Shown: in pieces, positions 13,688 to 20,863 of the stretch
Layout: each line of letters begins with the position of its first letter
Numbering within the stretch: position 1 is the stretch's first letter
Assembly: GCA_016788295.1 (NCBI GenBank)
Contig: JAEUSY010000049.1
Coordinates: 1 to 44,009 of the forward strand
Direction: 5' to 3'
DNA: 44,009 nucleotides
Source of the DNA: Flavobacteriales bacterium
GTDB taxonomy: Bacteria > Bacteroidota > Bacteroidia > Flavobacteriales_F > PHOS-HE28
The notes under the pieces: generated by a model
What the model saw: only the letters and a program-made list of their open reading frames with translations
Databases searched by the model: none
Told to the model about the DNA's origin: nothing
Made by a program: the position numbers and the translations under genes

Positions 13688-14374
13688 CTAGGCGTCGAAC
13701 TTGTATCCGATGCCCTTGATGGTCTTGATCCGGTCGTCGCCGATCTTCTCGCGCAGCTTTCGGATATGCACATCGATGGTGCGATCGCCCACGAAGAGCT
13801 CATTGCCCCAGATCTGATTGTAGATCTCTTCGCGCTTGAAGACCTTGCCGGGCTTGCTCATGAGCAGGACAAGCAGTTCGAACTCCTTTTTCGGGAGTTG
13901 CATCTCCTTGTCGCCCATGTATACGAGCACTTTCTCCAGATCGACCTTGATCCCGTTCGACTCCATGATCTGACCCTCGGGACGATCTGAACTGCTGCGC
14001 TTCAACAAGGCCTTCACCTTGCTGATGAAAACCTTAGGGCGTACCGGCTTGGTGATGTAATCGTCCGCACCTGCGTCGAAACCTGCGATCTGTGAATAAT
14101 CCTCACCACGTGCCGAGAGGAAGGTGATGAGCGTTTGCTTGAACTCGGGCTGCTGGCGCAATTGGTTGCACACCTCTACACCATCCATGCCGGGCATCAT
14201 AATGTCCAGAACGATCAGGTCCGGGCGGTTGAGCTTCGCCGCTTTCAGGGCATCGCGGCCGTTCAGTGCTGTAAAGACCTGATAACCTTCACGCTCGAGG
14301 TTGTACTTGAGCAGCTCGACGATATCGGGTTCGTCATCCACCAACAACACCTTCTGCACGATTGCTCCGCTCAT
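13688..14374 (-). CDS. OmpR/PhoB-family response regulator
   Basis: This is a 228-residue two-component transcription factor. The receiver domain (about 1-120) keeps the acidic pair Asp13-Asp14, phospho-acceptor Asp57 (VLDIMMPG), and Lys109 in the ITKP motif. The C-terminal winged-helix domain (about 128-228) has the FELLVLLMSKPGKVFKREE region and the recognition part DRTIDVHIRKLREKIG typical of PhoB/RprY-type regulators. No sensor kinase gene lies beside it here, so its partner must be elsewhere. It has its own promoter box at 14441-14448, giving a leader of about 60 bases. Which regulon it controls cannot be told from the sequence. Confidence 0.95.
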   Translation of the reverse strand: MSGAIVQKVLLVDDEPDIVELLKYNLEREGYQVFTALNGRDALKAAKLNRPDLIVLDIMMPGMDGVEVCNQLRQQPEFKQTLITFLSARGEDYSQIAGFDAGADDYITKPVRPKVFISKVKALLKRSSSDRPEGQIMESNGIKVDLEKVLVYMGDKEMQLPKKEFELLVLLMSKPGKVFKREEIYNQIWGNELFVGDRTIDVHIRKLREKIGDDRIKTIKGIGYKFDA

Positions 14375-14440
14375 TGGGTCTTTCCTGTGTGTTGGCGCAA
14401 AGGTGATGGAAGGCTGTCCTTCGGGGTGTTAAGGCTTGGT

Positions 14441-14448
14441 CAAATATA
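14441..14448 (-). promoter_or_regulatory. -7 promoter box TATATTTG for the response regulator
   Basis: It is an exact TAnnTTTG match on the minus strand, 67 bases upstream of the ATG at 14374. Confidence 0.6.
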
Positions 14449-14494
14449 GGTTAAGGCCCCGCCAGGCACATGTGTTCTAATTGATGCCTCGTTT

Positions 14495-14502
14495 TACTTT
14501 TG
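14495..14502 (+). promoter_or_regulatory. -7 promoter box TACTTTTG for tRNA-Gly
   Basis: It is a TAnnTTTG match on the plus strand about 80 bases upstream of tRNA-Gly, with no other gene between. Confidence 0.5.
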
Positions 14503-14583
14503 GCTCGCATCGGTGAACTGGATCGGATCATACCCTGTGCTTCGCACTTTGAAGAACAGGGAATGACATACGGACTTATTCTA

Positions 14584-14656
14584 GCGGGAGTAGCTCAGTT
14601 GGTAGAGCATCAGCTTCCCAAGCTGAAAGTCGCGGGTTCGAATCCCGTCTCCCGCT
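14584..14656 (+). tRNA. tRNA-Gly (anticodon CCC)
   Basis: This is a complete 73-nt cloverleaf. The acceptor is GCGGGAG/CTCCCGC. The anticodon stem TCAGC/GCTGA encloses the loop TTCCCAA, anticodon CCC. The T arm is GCGGG-TTCGAAT-CCCGT. The discriminator is T, as usual for glycine, and CCA is not encoded. Confidence 0.97.
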
Positions 14657-14717
14657 CAAGATAAAAGGTGATCGAAAGGCTTGCCTCGTTGTGTTCCACG
14701 ACGGTCGGTCAGTGGCC

Positions 14718-14796
14718 ATCGGAGTTGCTTAGTTGGTAGTCCGCCCCACGGCGCATCCCAAGCTGGATCTCGCGGGTCCGGATCTCGTCTCCCGCT
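14718..14796 (+). pseudogene. Decayed tandem copy of tRNA-Gly
   Basis: About 60 bases after tRNA-Gly a recognisable but damaged copy follows. It keeps GGAG-TT-GCTTAGTTGGTAG at the 5' end, CCCAAGCTG around the anticodon, and CGCGGGT plus CTCCCGCTC at the 3' end. The D and anticodon stems no longer pair, and the T loop reads TCCGGAT instead of TTCGAAT. It is unlikely to make a functional tRNA. Both halves of the gene are represented, which favours tandem duplication followed by decay over an integration scar. Confidence 0.75.
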
Positions 14797-14803
14797 CGGA
14801 ATT

Positions 14804-14835
14804 GAAGAAAGACGGCCATTTGGCCGTCTTTCTTC
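14804..14835 (+). terminator. Hairpin terminator after the tRNA-Gly region
   Basis: This is a perfect 15-bp stem, GAAGAAAGACGGCCA against TGGCCGTCTTTCTTC, with a two-base gap at the apex. The T-rich run lies inside the right arm instead of after it. It lies between the pseudo-tRNA and the methyltransferase gene. Confidence 0.7.
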
Positions 14836-14900
14836 ATGGTGGTTAAGATGACACCTGCTTGTTCACATATGAGGGTTGATCGCGAATAGACCGTTGGCAC

Positions 14901-16199
14901 TTGTGCAACGAACCAGGGTGCTATGTTCGGCCCGTCGTGGCAAAGAGATCAACGAGTGTTCGCACTGTTCGCGTGGCGGAGCTGTTCGCGGGTGTTGGTG
15001 GTTTTCGCCTTGGTCTCGAACGTGCTTCGGGTTCCGATGCCGCTTATCAAGTGGTGTTCAGCAACCAATGGGAACCCGGCAAACGCGTACAGCATGCATC
15101 GAATATCTATGTATCGCGTTTCGGCAATGAGCACCATGTGAATACGGACATTGCGACGGTGCCCACGCGAGCGATCCCTGACCATGATCTGCTGGTCGGG
15201 GGCTTCCCCTGCCAGGACTACTCCGTTGCTAGCACCCTGCGGAACTCGAAAGGGCTGGTCGGGAAGAAGGGTGTGCTCTGGTGGCAGATCCACCGAATAC
15301 TGAAAGAGAAGGAGCGTCCGCCCAAGTACCTGCTCCTCGAGAATGTGGACCGGCTGTTAAGCTCACCCGTGGCCCAACGTGGGCGCGATCTGGCGGTGAT
15401 GCTGAGGTCGCTTGATCTACTGGGCTATGCCGTGGAATGGCGGGTGGTGAACGCGGCCGAGCATGGCATGCCTCAGCGCAGACGCCGCGTGTTCATCGTG
15501 GGCTACCGGAAGGGAACACCGGAGCACAAGGCGATCAAGCGTTCCACACCGTCCGATTGGTGCACAGTGGACGGCCCCATGGCCATTGCGCTTCCCTGTA
15601 AAACCGATGGTGGTTTTGTACAGTTCAGCATTGAACAGGACCTTGAGGTGCTTTCCAATGAGTTCGGCCAGCGTAAAGGCACCAGTCCTTTTGGGAACAC
15701 CGGCATCATGATCGGTGGCCAGGTATTCACAGGACGTACCAAGGCCGTACACGATGGAGAGCCGGTCACCCTGGGCAGCGTGCTTCAGCCCGAGAAGGAT
15801 GTGCCGGAGGAGTTCTACATCAAGCGTGGCGAACTGAAGCAGTGGAAGTACCTGAAAGGGGCGAAGAAGGAGGCCCGCGTCTCACAAGGATCAGGTCACA
15901 CGTATGCCTATTCGGAGGGGGCCATGAGCTTCCCCGATCCGTTGGACCGCCCCAGTCGCACCATCATTACCGGTGAAGGTGGGCGTGCGGCATCTCGCTT
16001 CAAACACGTGGTGTGCGTGGATGGTAAACGATACCGGCGCCTGACACCCGTTGAGCTCGAGCGCCTGAACATGTTCCCGGATGACCACACCGCCGGCGTG
16101 AGCGATACCTGGCGGGCGTTCTTCATGGGCAATGCACTGGTGGTCGGCATCGTTGAACGTATTGGCCGGGAACTTCTGCGGTGGTCACCAGAGCGGTGA
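14901..16199 (+). CDS. Orphan DNA (cytosine-5) methyltransferase
   Basis: This is a Dcm-type C5-cytosine DNA methyltransferase, up to 432 residues long. Motifs in order: SAM-binding AELFAGVGGF (about 26-35), catalytic GGFPCQDYS (Cys104), LLLENVDRL (147-149), QRRRRVFIVG (192-201), a variable target-recognition region (about 225-345), and C-terminal GNALVVGIVERIG. The start is uncertain: no ATG fits, the longest frame begins with TTG at 14901, and a GTG at 14937 (giving VAKRSTSVRTVRVAELF) is more natural for the family. No restriction endonuclease gene is next to it, so it may be an epigenetic or anti-restriction orphan, or the remnant of a lost system. The recognition sequence cannot be read from the gene. 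Confidence 0.94.
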   Translation: MCNEPGCYVRPVVAKRSTSVRTVRVAELFAGVGGFRLGLERASGSDAAYQVVFSNQWEPGKRVQHASNIYVSRFGNEHHVNTDIATVPTRAIPDHDLLVGGFPCQDYSVASTLRNSKGLVGKKGVLWWQIHRILKEKERPPKYLLLENVDRLLSSPVAQRGRDLAVMLRSLDLLGYAVEWRVVNAAEHGMPQRRRRVFIVGYRKGTPEHKAIKRSTPSDWCTVDGPMAIALPCKTDGGFVQFSIEQDLEVLSNEFGQRKGTSPFGNTGIMIGGQVFTGRTKAVHDGEPVTLGSVLQPEKDVPEEFYIKRGELKQWKYLKGAKKEARVSQGSGHTYAYSEGAMSFPDPLDRPSRTIITGEGGRAASRFKHVVCVDGKRYRRLTPVELERLNMFPDDHTAGVSDTWRAFFMGNALVVGIVERIGRELLRWSPER

Positions 16200-16236
16200 A
16201 CGAACCGCATCGCCGTTCCTTTGTTGCCTACTGGAC

Positions 16237-16905
16237 ATGCGAAACGCTCCTCCTGCTTTTTCATTCATAATGCCCTTGCTGCTCAGCTCTGTTGGGCTGA
16301 TCGCTTGTGGCGCCAAGAACCAACAGCCAACATCATCCATCCCCATGGACCAGACCAGCCCCACCCCGCAGCAGACCGATACCATTACCCTTGGCGCCGG
16401 CTGTTTCTGGTGTGTGGAGGCGGTGTTCCAAGAGCTGAAAGGCGTGGTCTCCGTGACCTCCGGTTACATGGGCGGGCATGTGAAGAACCCATCCTACAAA
16501 GAGGTCTGCAATGGCACCACCGGCCACGCGGAGGTGGCCCAGGTAGTGTATGACCCAAAGGTGATCACCGTGGATGAGATACTGGAGGTCTTCTGGCAGA
16601 CCCATGACCCCACAACGCTGAACAGGCAAGGGGCCGATGTGGGTACCCAGTATCGTAGTGCCATATTCTTCCACAACGAGATGCAGCGTTCGCGAGCCCA
16701 GTTCTACAAGGAAAAACTGGACAAGAGCGGGGCCTTCAGGGCACCCATCGTAACGGAGATCACCCCTTCGAGCGCGTTCTATGTCGCGGAGAACTACCAC
16801 CAGGACTATTACGCGCAGAACGGCGAACAAGGGTATTGCCAAATGGTGATCAGGCCCAAGCTCGAGAAATTCCGGAAGGTGTTCGCGGACAAGCTCAGGA
16901 AATGA
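16237..16905 (+). CDS. msrA: Lipoprotein peptide-methionine (S)-S-oxide reductase
   Basis: This is MsrA, which reduces methionine-S-sulfoxide in oxidised proteins. The catalytic motif GCFWC lies at residues 55-59 (Cys56), followed by the family blocks SGYMGGHVKNPSY, HAEVAQV, HDPTTLNRQGADVGTQYRS and the C-terminal YHQDYY. The ATG at 16237 gives a lipoprotein signal with lipobox LIAC (Cys24), so the enzyme is predicted to sit on the periplasmic face of a membrane and repair envelope proteins. A periplasmic thioredoxin-like reductant would be needed and is not seen nearby. No MsrB domain is fused. Confidence 0.96.
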   Translation: MRNAPPAFSFIMPLLLSSVGLIACGAKNQQPTSSIPMDQTSPTPQQTDTITLGAGCFWCVEAVFQELKGVVSVTSGYMGGHVKNPSYKEVCNGTTGHAEVAQVVYDPKVITVDEILEVFWQTHDPTTLNRQGADVGTQYRSAIFFHNEMQRSRAQFYKEKLDKSGAFRAPIVTEITPSSAFYVAENYHQDYYAQNGEQGYCQMVIRPKLEKFRKVFADKLRK

Positions 16906-16947
16906 CCAAGGTGACCCAGATCACCGGAGCACCGGATAGCGCTTTGG

Positions 16948-16955
16948 TACTTTTG
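16948..16955 (+). promoter_or_regulatory. -7 promoter box TACTTTTG five bases before the DUF983 start
   Basis: It is an exact TAnnTTTG match ending five bases before the ATG at 16961. If used, transcription would begin at or beside the start codon (leaderless mRNA). Confidence 0.5.
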
Positions 16956-16960
16956 ACGCC

Positions 16961-17395
16961 ATGTTCAAGAAAGGGAGCAAGGCATATAGCATCGCCCATA
17001 AGAAGTGTCCGTTCTGTCACGAGGGAGCCTTCTTCGTGGACGACAACGCCTACAACCTTTCAAAGGCTGGCGATCTGCTGGATGAATGTCCTGTATGCCA
17101 CCGGAAGTACGAGCCCGAGCCCGGCTTCTATTATGGCGGCATGTATGTGAGCTACGCATTGGCCGTTGCCTTGTTCGTAACCATCTACGTGGCTGTTCAA
17201 GTGTTGTATCCTGAGTCCCCGCTCTGGTTGTACGTCGTTCTCATCCTCGGTGGCCTTGTCGTATTCGGCCCTTGGATGTATGCGCTCTCCAAGATGATCT
17301 GGGCCAACCTGTTCTTCAAGTACACCGGTGTTGAACTTACCCCGGCTGAACGGGAGAAAGCCGCACAGCGGGCTGCACGACGCACTGCGCAATAG
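16961..17395 (+). CDS. DUF983 family membrane protein with zinc ribbon
   Basis: This 144-residue protein has an N-terminal four-cysteine zinc ribbon (CPFC at 16-19 and CPVC at 43-46). A conserved YEPEPGFYYGGMYVSYA stretch leads into the first membrane helix (about 63-83), and a second follows (about 89-110). The C-terminal tail is basic and Ala/Arg-rich. This matches the DUF983 family, common in Bacteroidota and Alphaproteobacteria and of unknown function. It stands alone after msrA with its own promoter box. The 150 bases after it, up to the next gene, show one small GCGCG/CGCGC hairpin (17483-17497) and nothing coding. Confidence 0.93.
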   Translation: MFKKGSKAYSIAHKKCPFCHEGAFFVDDNAYNLSKAGDLLDECPVCHRKYEPEPGFYYGGMYVSYALAVALFVTIYVAVQVLYPESPLWLYVVLILGGLVVFGPWMYALSKMIWANLFFKYTGVELTPAEREKAAQRAARRTAQ

Positions 17396-17545
17396 AAGCC
17401 ATCTCAAATAATCCTTCGGGCTGCGCGGACGCCTCTTTCGGCCATCCTGCGTTGCTCAACCCTTACAGAGCGTCCAGCTATGCGCGGGTTTCGCGCCTTG
17501 GCTGGCCGCAATATGCATCCGGCTCGCTTCCAAAAGCTTCTAAGC

Positions 17546-18241
17546 CTACTGAAGACCAGTTCCCTCCGGAGAACCCATATCGTCCATGGGGTCGTGTGCA
17601 ACGTAAATGACCTGGCCGGGAATAGTGGCCGCGTTGAAGCTGACGTCCGTGTAATTCAAGTTGCCAATGGTCTCCATGATCATTTCCGGATCAGCACGCA
17701 GGGCCGCAGGAGGTCCGAGGTCCGTTCCCTTTACTGGCCACTCCAACAGAAATAGCAGGTAGGGATAGCGCAAACCACGACGCATCAGGTTGAAGTAGCT
17801 CTTCTTGTCAGCGATGGTATTGAATCGATGTACCATCAAGGCCATGTCGGCCTCTTCAGGCATCAGACCAGGATCGCCAACAGGTACCAGCCGGATACGC
17901 AGGCGATCGTCGGTGATGCCCTTGGCCTTCTTCAACTCTTCCAAGCGCTGTGCTTGATCAGGTTCATTCACCACGGCGATCACATCGGCACCTGCATCCA
18001 GCAGCTTGGACGTGAAGTAGCCATCTTCAGCGAAGAGGTCGGCCACCACACGGTTGCGCAGGTCACCGCCCATCATCCCGATCATGCCTTCGGGGTGTTG
18101 CCATTGATCGCGCTCCTTCCATGGGTCCATGGGTGCAGGGGCGGTCTTGGTGTCATTGTTGGTCACGGTCGTGGTGGCCGGACCATCGTTGTTGCAGGCG
18201 ATGAGCGCAAGAGCCAGAAAGGCGAGATAGGAGCGTGCCAT
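17546..18241 (-). CDS. Lipoprotein with degenerate SAM-methyltransferase-like domain
   Basis: This 231-residue protein has a lipoprotein signal (lipobox LIAC, Cys16) and a Thr/Asn/Pro-rich linker. From about residue 40 its domain resembles lipoproteins with a class I methyltransferase fold: DPWKERDQWQHPEGMI, then VVADLFAEDGYFTSKLL where active relatives have VADIGAGTGYFT. The glycine-rich SAM loop (GxGxG) is therefore lost (residues about 68-76), and the residue after the second strand is Asn rather than the usual acidic one. Either it binds something else, or the fold is kept for a structural role on the envelope. It is transcribed divergently from the MarR regulator. Family call moderate, activity unlikely. 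Confidence 0.75.
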   Translation of the reverse strand: MARSYLAFLALALIACNNDGPATTTVTNNDTKTAPAPMDPWKERDQWQHPEGMIGMMGGDLRNRVVADLFAEDGYFTSKLLDAGADVIAVVNEPDQAQRLEELKKAKGITDDRLRIRLVPVGDPGLMPEEADMALMVHRFNTIADKKSYFNLMRRGLRYPYLLFLLEWPVKGTDLGPPAALRADPEMIMETIGNLNYTDVSFNAATIPGQVIYVAHDPMDDMGSPEGTGLQ

Positions 18242-18327
18242 AGCGTTTTATAGGTTGGTAAAAGTAGGCGAGGCGTGAATTCCCAGGGTTTCGAGTGTAT
18301 CATATTCCATGGAAAATAGATGCACTG

Positions 18328-18335
18328 TACATTTG
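18328..18335 (+). promoter_or_regulatory. -7 promoter box TACATTTG just before the MarR start
   Basis: It is an exact TAnnTTTG match four bases upstream of the ATG at 18340, implying a leaderless or near-leaderless transcript. On the other strand TACTTTTA (18259-18266) is a near match serving the divergent lipoprotein gene. Confidence 0.5.
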
Positions 18336-18339
18336 CGGC

Positions 18340-18789
18340 ATGCCTGCACTGGACAAGGAACTGAAAAGCCGCTTCGAGAACGAACAGCACAAGGCCATGC
18401 TGAACATCATGTTCACGGCCAACTGGTTCAAGAGCAGGCAGGTCGGCCTCTTCAAACCGTTCGGTATCAGCCCACAGCAGTACAACATCCTTCGCATACT
18501 GCGCGGGGCGAAGGACCGCATGAACATGCAGAACGTGAAAGAGCGCATGATCGACCGCGCACCGAACGCCACACGCCTTACCGACAAGTTGATCGCCAAG
18601 GGACTGGTGGAGCGCGAACGCTGCGAAGAGGACCGCCGTGTGGTGTATGTGCGGATCAGCCCGAAAGGCATCGAACTATTGGCCAAGATCGATGAACTGA
18701 ACAAGGAGAACATGCGTGATCTGGTGAAAAAGTTGACCACTGCGGATGCTTCCCTGATGAACGACGTGCTGGACCGCATCCGTGGCTGA
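18340..18789 (+). CDS. MarR-family transcriptional regulator
   Basis: This 149-residue winged-helix regulator has the MarR layout: an N-terminal dimerisation helix, the FGISPQQYNILRILRG helix, the recognition region (NVKERMIDRAPNATRLTDKLIAKGLVERER), the wing EDRRVVYVRISPKG with its conserved Asp-Arg-Arg, and a C-terminal dimerisation helix. I chose the ATG at 18340; 15 further codons upstream would have to be read through the promoter box. The gene ends 33 bases before the nitroreductase gene on the same strand, so it probably controls that gene. MarR proteins usually sense phenolic or oxidative ligands; the ligand here is unknown. Confidence 0.93.
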   Translation: MPALDKELKSRFENEQHKAMLNIMFTANWFKSRQVGLFKPFGISPQQYNILRILRGAKDRMNMQNVKERMIDRAPNATRLTDKLIAKGLVERERCEEDRRVVYVRISPKGIELLAKIDELNKENMRDLVKKLTTADASLMNDVLDRIRG

Positions 18790-18822
18790 ACCAACAGGAG
18801 GTCCGCGTGTTGTTCAGCGGAC

Positions 18823-19428
18823 ATGACAACAACCAGCGCTCCCACCTTGGCCGTGAACGAACGAAGTGCACTTCCCCTTCATCCCATCATTGGTGCGCGT
18901 TTCAGCCCACGTGCGTTCAGCGAGCGTGATGTGACGGACGACGAGCTACGGCTTGTGCTGGAAGCGGCGCGTTGGGCACCCAGCAGCATGAACGAACAGC
19001 CGTGGCGCTTTCTGGTGGTGCGGCGTGGGGGTGAAGGATATGCCGAAATGCTGTCCTGCATTGCGCCGAGCAATGCCGTTTGGGCGGACAAGGCCCCCGT
19101 GTTGATCCTGAACATGGTACACCGCCAATTCGCACGGAACGGCCACGAGAACTACCATGCGCGGCACGATCTGGGCCTCGCCTTGGGCCAGTTCACAGCA
19201 CAGGCCACGGCATTGGGCATGGGCCTGCATCTGTTGGGGGGCTTCGATGCGCAGGCCACGCGATCCGTTTTCGGTATCCCGGACGTTTACGACCTGGTAT
19301 GCATCACCGTGCTCGGTTTTCCGGGAGACCCTGACTCCTTGCCGGACAACCTCAGGACACGGGAACTGAACCATTCGCCCAGAAAGCCCTTGGAGGACCT
19401 GGTCCACTTCGGCGGCTTCAACGGCTGA
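18823..19428 (+). CDS. Nitroreductase-family flavoprotein
   Basis: This 201-residue oxidoreductase of the FMN-dependent nitroreductase fold is expected to use NAD(P)H to reduce nitro compounds, quinones or similar electrophiles in the cytoplasm. FMN-phosphate-binding residues are recognisable in RFSPRAFSER (about 26-35), and the dimer-interface motif WAPSSMNEQPWRF follows. Later come the helix with DLGLALGQFTAQATALGMG and the C-terminal CITVLGFPGD. It lies 33 bases downstream of the MarR gene and is probably co-transcribed with it, a common arrangement for detoxifying nitroreductases. Substrate unknown. Confidence 0.93.
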   Translation: MTTTSAPTLAVNERSALPLHPIIGARFSPRAFSERDVTDDELRLVLEAARWAPSSMNEQPWRFLVVRRGGEGYAEMLSCIAPSNAVWADKAPVLILNMVHRQFARNGHENYHARHDLGLALGQFTAQATALGMGLHLLGGFDAQATRSVFGIPDVYDLVCITVLGFPGDPDSLPDNLRTRELNHSPRKPLEDLVHFGGFNG

Positions 19429-19434
19429 GTTCGC

Positions 19435-20745
19435 TCACTTTGTTTTCGTGGACCGAGGGATGCTGCGTTCCCAGAGCAGGGTGCCCTTTGAATCGAACAC
19501 GCGGATGAGCATCACTCGCTCCTTCAACGTACCGCTGAAAGAGAGCGTGGCGAAGTTCCGTTCCTCCACAACGGTGCCTTCCACGCGGTTGGTGTTCGTC
19601 TCCTTGGCCTTGTACACACCGCTCGTCAGGGGTGAAACCGTAAGGTCATAGACAACTCTTCCGTCCTTGAGCCTCACCTCGCTGAGCTCCGTGAAATGCC
19701 TGTCGCCAGTGAGAAAGATCACGCCGTGGATGCCTTCCTCCTCAATGCGACGCAGCAGTTCGGCACGTTCCTGCGGCATGGTGGCGTAGTTCTCGTAAAC
19801 GGCCGCATCGTTGAGCACCTGGCTTCCAATGGCCACCAGCTTGAAGGGAGCGCTACTCGCCTTGAGCGCACGGATCAACCAATCCAATTGTTCGTTGCCG
19901 AGCAGGGCAGGGGTACTGTTCATTAAGTTGCCCGGTACGCGAAAGGTGCGGTCATCCATCAGGAACAGGTCCACATCCACATGGTTGACCATGGTGGTGG
20001 TGCCGTTCACGCCGGGTACGCCACATGTGGGGTTGGGCCAGAACAGGTCGAACATCTCGCGGGCCAAGGCGCTTTGGACAAAGCTGCCGTCGGCATCGTT
20101 CGGTCCGAAATCGTGGTCGTCCCAGATGGCATAATGATGTGTGCTTCGGAGCAGGCGTTGCAGTTCGGGGGTGCTGCGGGCGTGGGTATACCGGTGCAGG
20201 TAACCGCTGCGACTTCCCCAATCGGGCTCACGCAGATAGATGTTGTCGCCAAGCCACAGCATCACATCGGGCTTCTTGTCCGCAATGGCATCGAAGATCA
20301 CGTACTCGCCACCGTATGCCCTGCCGGGCCTGTCGTATGCCGGTTCATTGATGTAAGCGCAACTACCGATGGCCATGGTGAAGGGAGGCGGATCGGTACG
20401 GTGGCGCCACAATGGTTGGGTGTGGAAGGTGAGGGGCTGCCCCACGTCAACCACCTTGTCATTCACGATCGGGCGATAGCCGTAGGTGGTGCCCGGTACC
20501 ACCGGAGCCATGGTGAAGTCCATGGCATGGGCCTTTGCAGCATCCGATGTCTGTTCAGCCGTGGTCAGCACACTGTCAGGCCGGTCCATTGCCCAATATT
20601 CCAAGCGCGCCGTGCAGGGCCCTTTGCATTGCATCCAGATCGTAGCCTCCAGCAGATCGCTGTGGCCCGGCATAGGGCCGTTGATCGTGCTTTGCCCAAA
20701 GAGGAACAAGGGAAGGAGGGCGGAGATCAGCAGCGTTGATCGCAT
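19435..20745 (-). CDS. Secreted PhoD-like phosphatase/phosphodiesterase
   Basis: This 436-residue secreted metallophosphoesterase resembles PhoD alkaline phosphatase. The ATG at 20745 gives a clear signal peptide (MRSTLLISALLPLFLFGQS); an earlier in-frame start would bury it. An N-terminal Ig-like domain (about 25-110) is followed by the PhoD core: GSCAY, WLGDNIY (metal ligand Asp/Asn, 166-168), WDDHDFGPNDADG (209-221) and the late TGDRHFTE motif. It probably releases phosphate from diesters or monoesters outside the inner membrane. No T9SS domain is visible, so a periplasmic site is likely. It is transcribed divergently from the sterol desaturase-like gene. Confidence 0.92.
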   Translation of the reverse strand: MRSTLLISALLPLFLFGQSTINGPMPGHSDLLEATIWMQCKGPCTARLEYWAMDRPDSVLTTAEQTSDAAKAHAMDFTMAPVVPGTTYGYRPIVNDKVVDVGQPLTFHTQPLWRHRTDPPPFTMAIGSCAYINEPAYDRPGRAYGGEYVIFDAIADKKPDVMLWLGDNIYLREPDWGSRSGYLHRYTHARSTPELQRLLRSTHHYAIWDDHDFGPNDADGSFVQSALAREMFDLFWPNPTCGVPGVNGTTTMVNHVDVDLFLMDDRTFRVPGNLMNSTPALLGNEQLDWLIRALKASSAPFKLVAIGSQVLNDAAVYENYATMPQERAELLRRIEEEGIHGVIFLTGDRHFTELSEVRLKDGRVVYDLTVSPLTSGVYKAKETNTNRVEGTVVEERNFATLSFSGTLKERVMLIRVFDSKGTLLWERSIPRSTKTK

Positions 20746-20819
20746 GGCAGTGGTTCGTAAAGTCGGACGCAATTTACCGGCACCTGACATCGCACGAGCC
20801 ACTGAAAGGCTGAAGCAGG

Positions 20820-20827
20820 TAGATTTG
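20820..20827 (+). promoter_or_regulatory. -7 promoter box TAGATTTG for the hydroxylase gene
   Basis: It is an exact TAnnTTTG match 36 bases upstream of the ATG at 20864. Confidence 0.55.
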
Positions 20828-20863
20828 GCCGGCCCCACTACCCAAAGGGCGGTTATTAGAACG

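Noticed and set aside
14718..14796. attR scar of an island integrated at tRNA-Gly
   Set aside because: The degenerate copy covers the whole tRNA including the 5' half, lies only 60 bases away, and no integrase follows, so tandem duplication explains it better.
14804..14835. Riboswitch upstream of the methyltransferase
   Set aside because: It is only a simple perfect hairpin of terminator type, with no multi-helix aptamer pattern around it.
14709..14900. 63-codon minus-strand frame over the pseudo-tRNA
   Set aside because: It is an antisense translation of a tRNA-derived sequence and a terminator hairpin.
17404..17601. 65-codon minus-strand frame in the spacer after DUF983
   Set aside because: It overlaps the end of the lipoprotein gene in another phase, is Arg-rich, and has no start context or motif.
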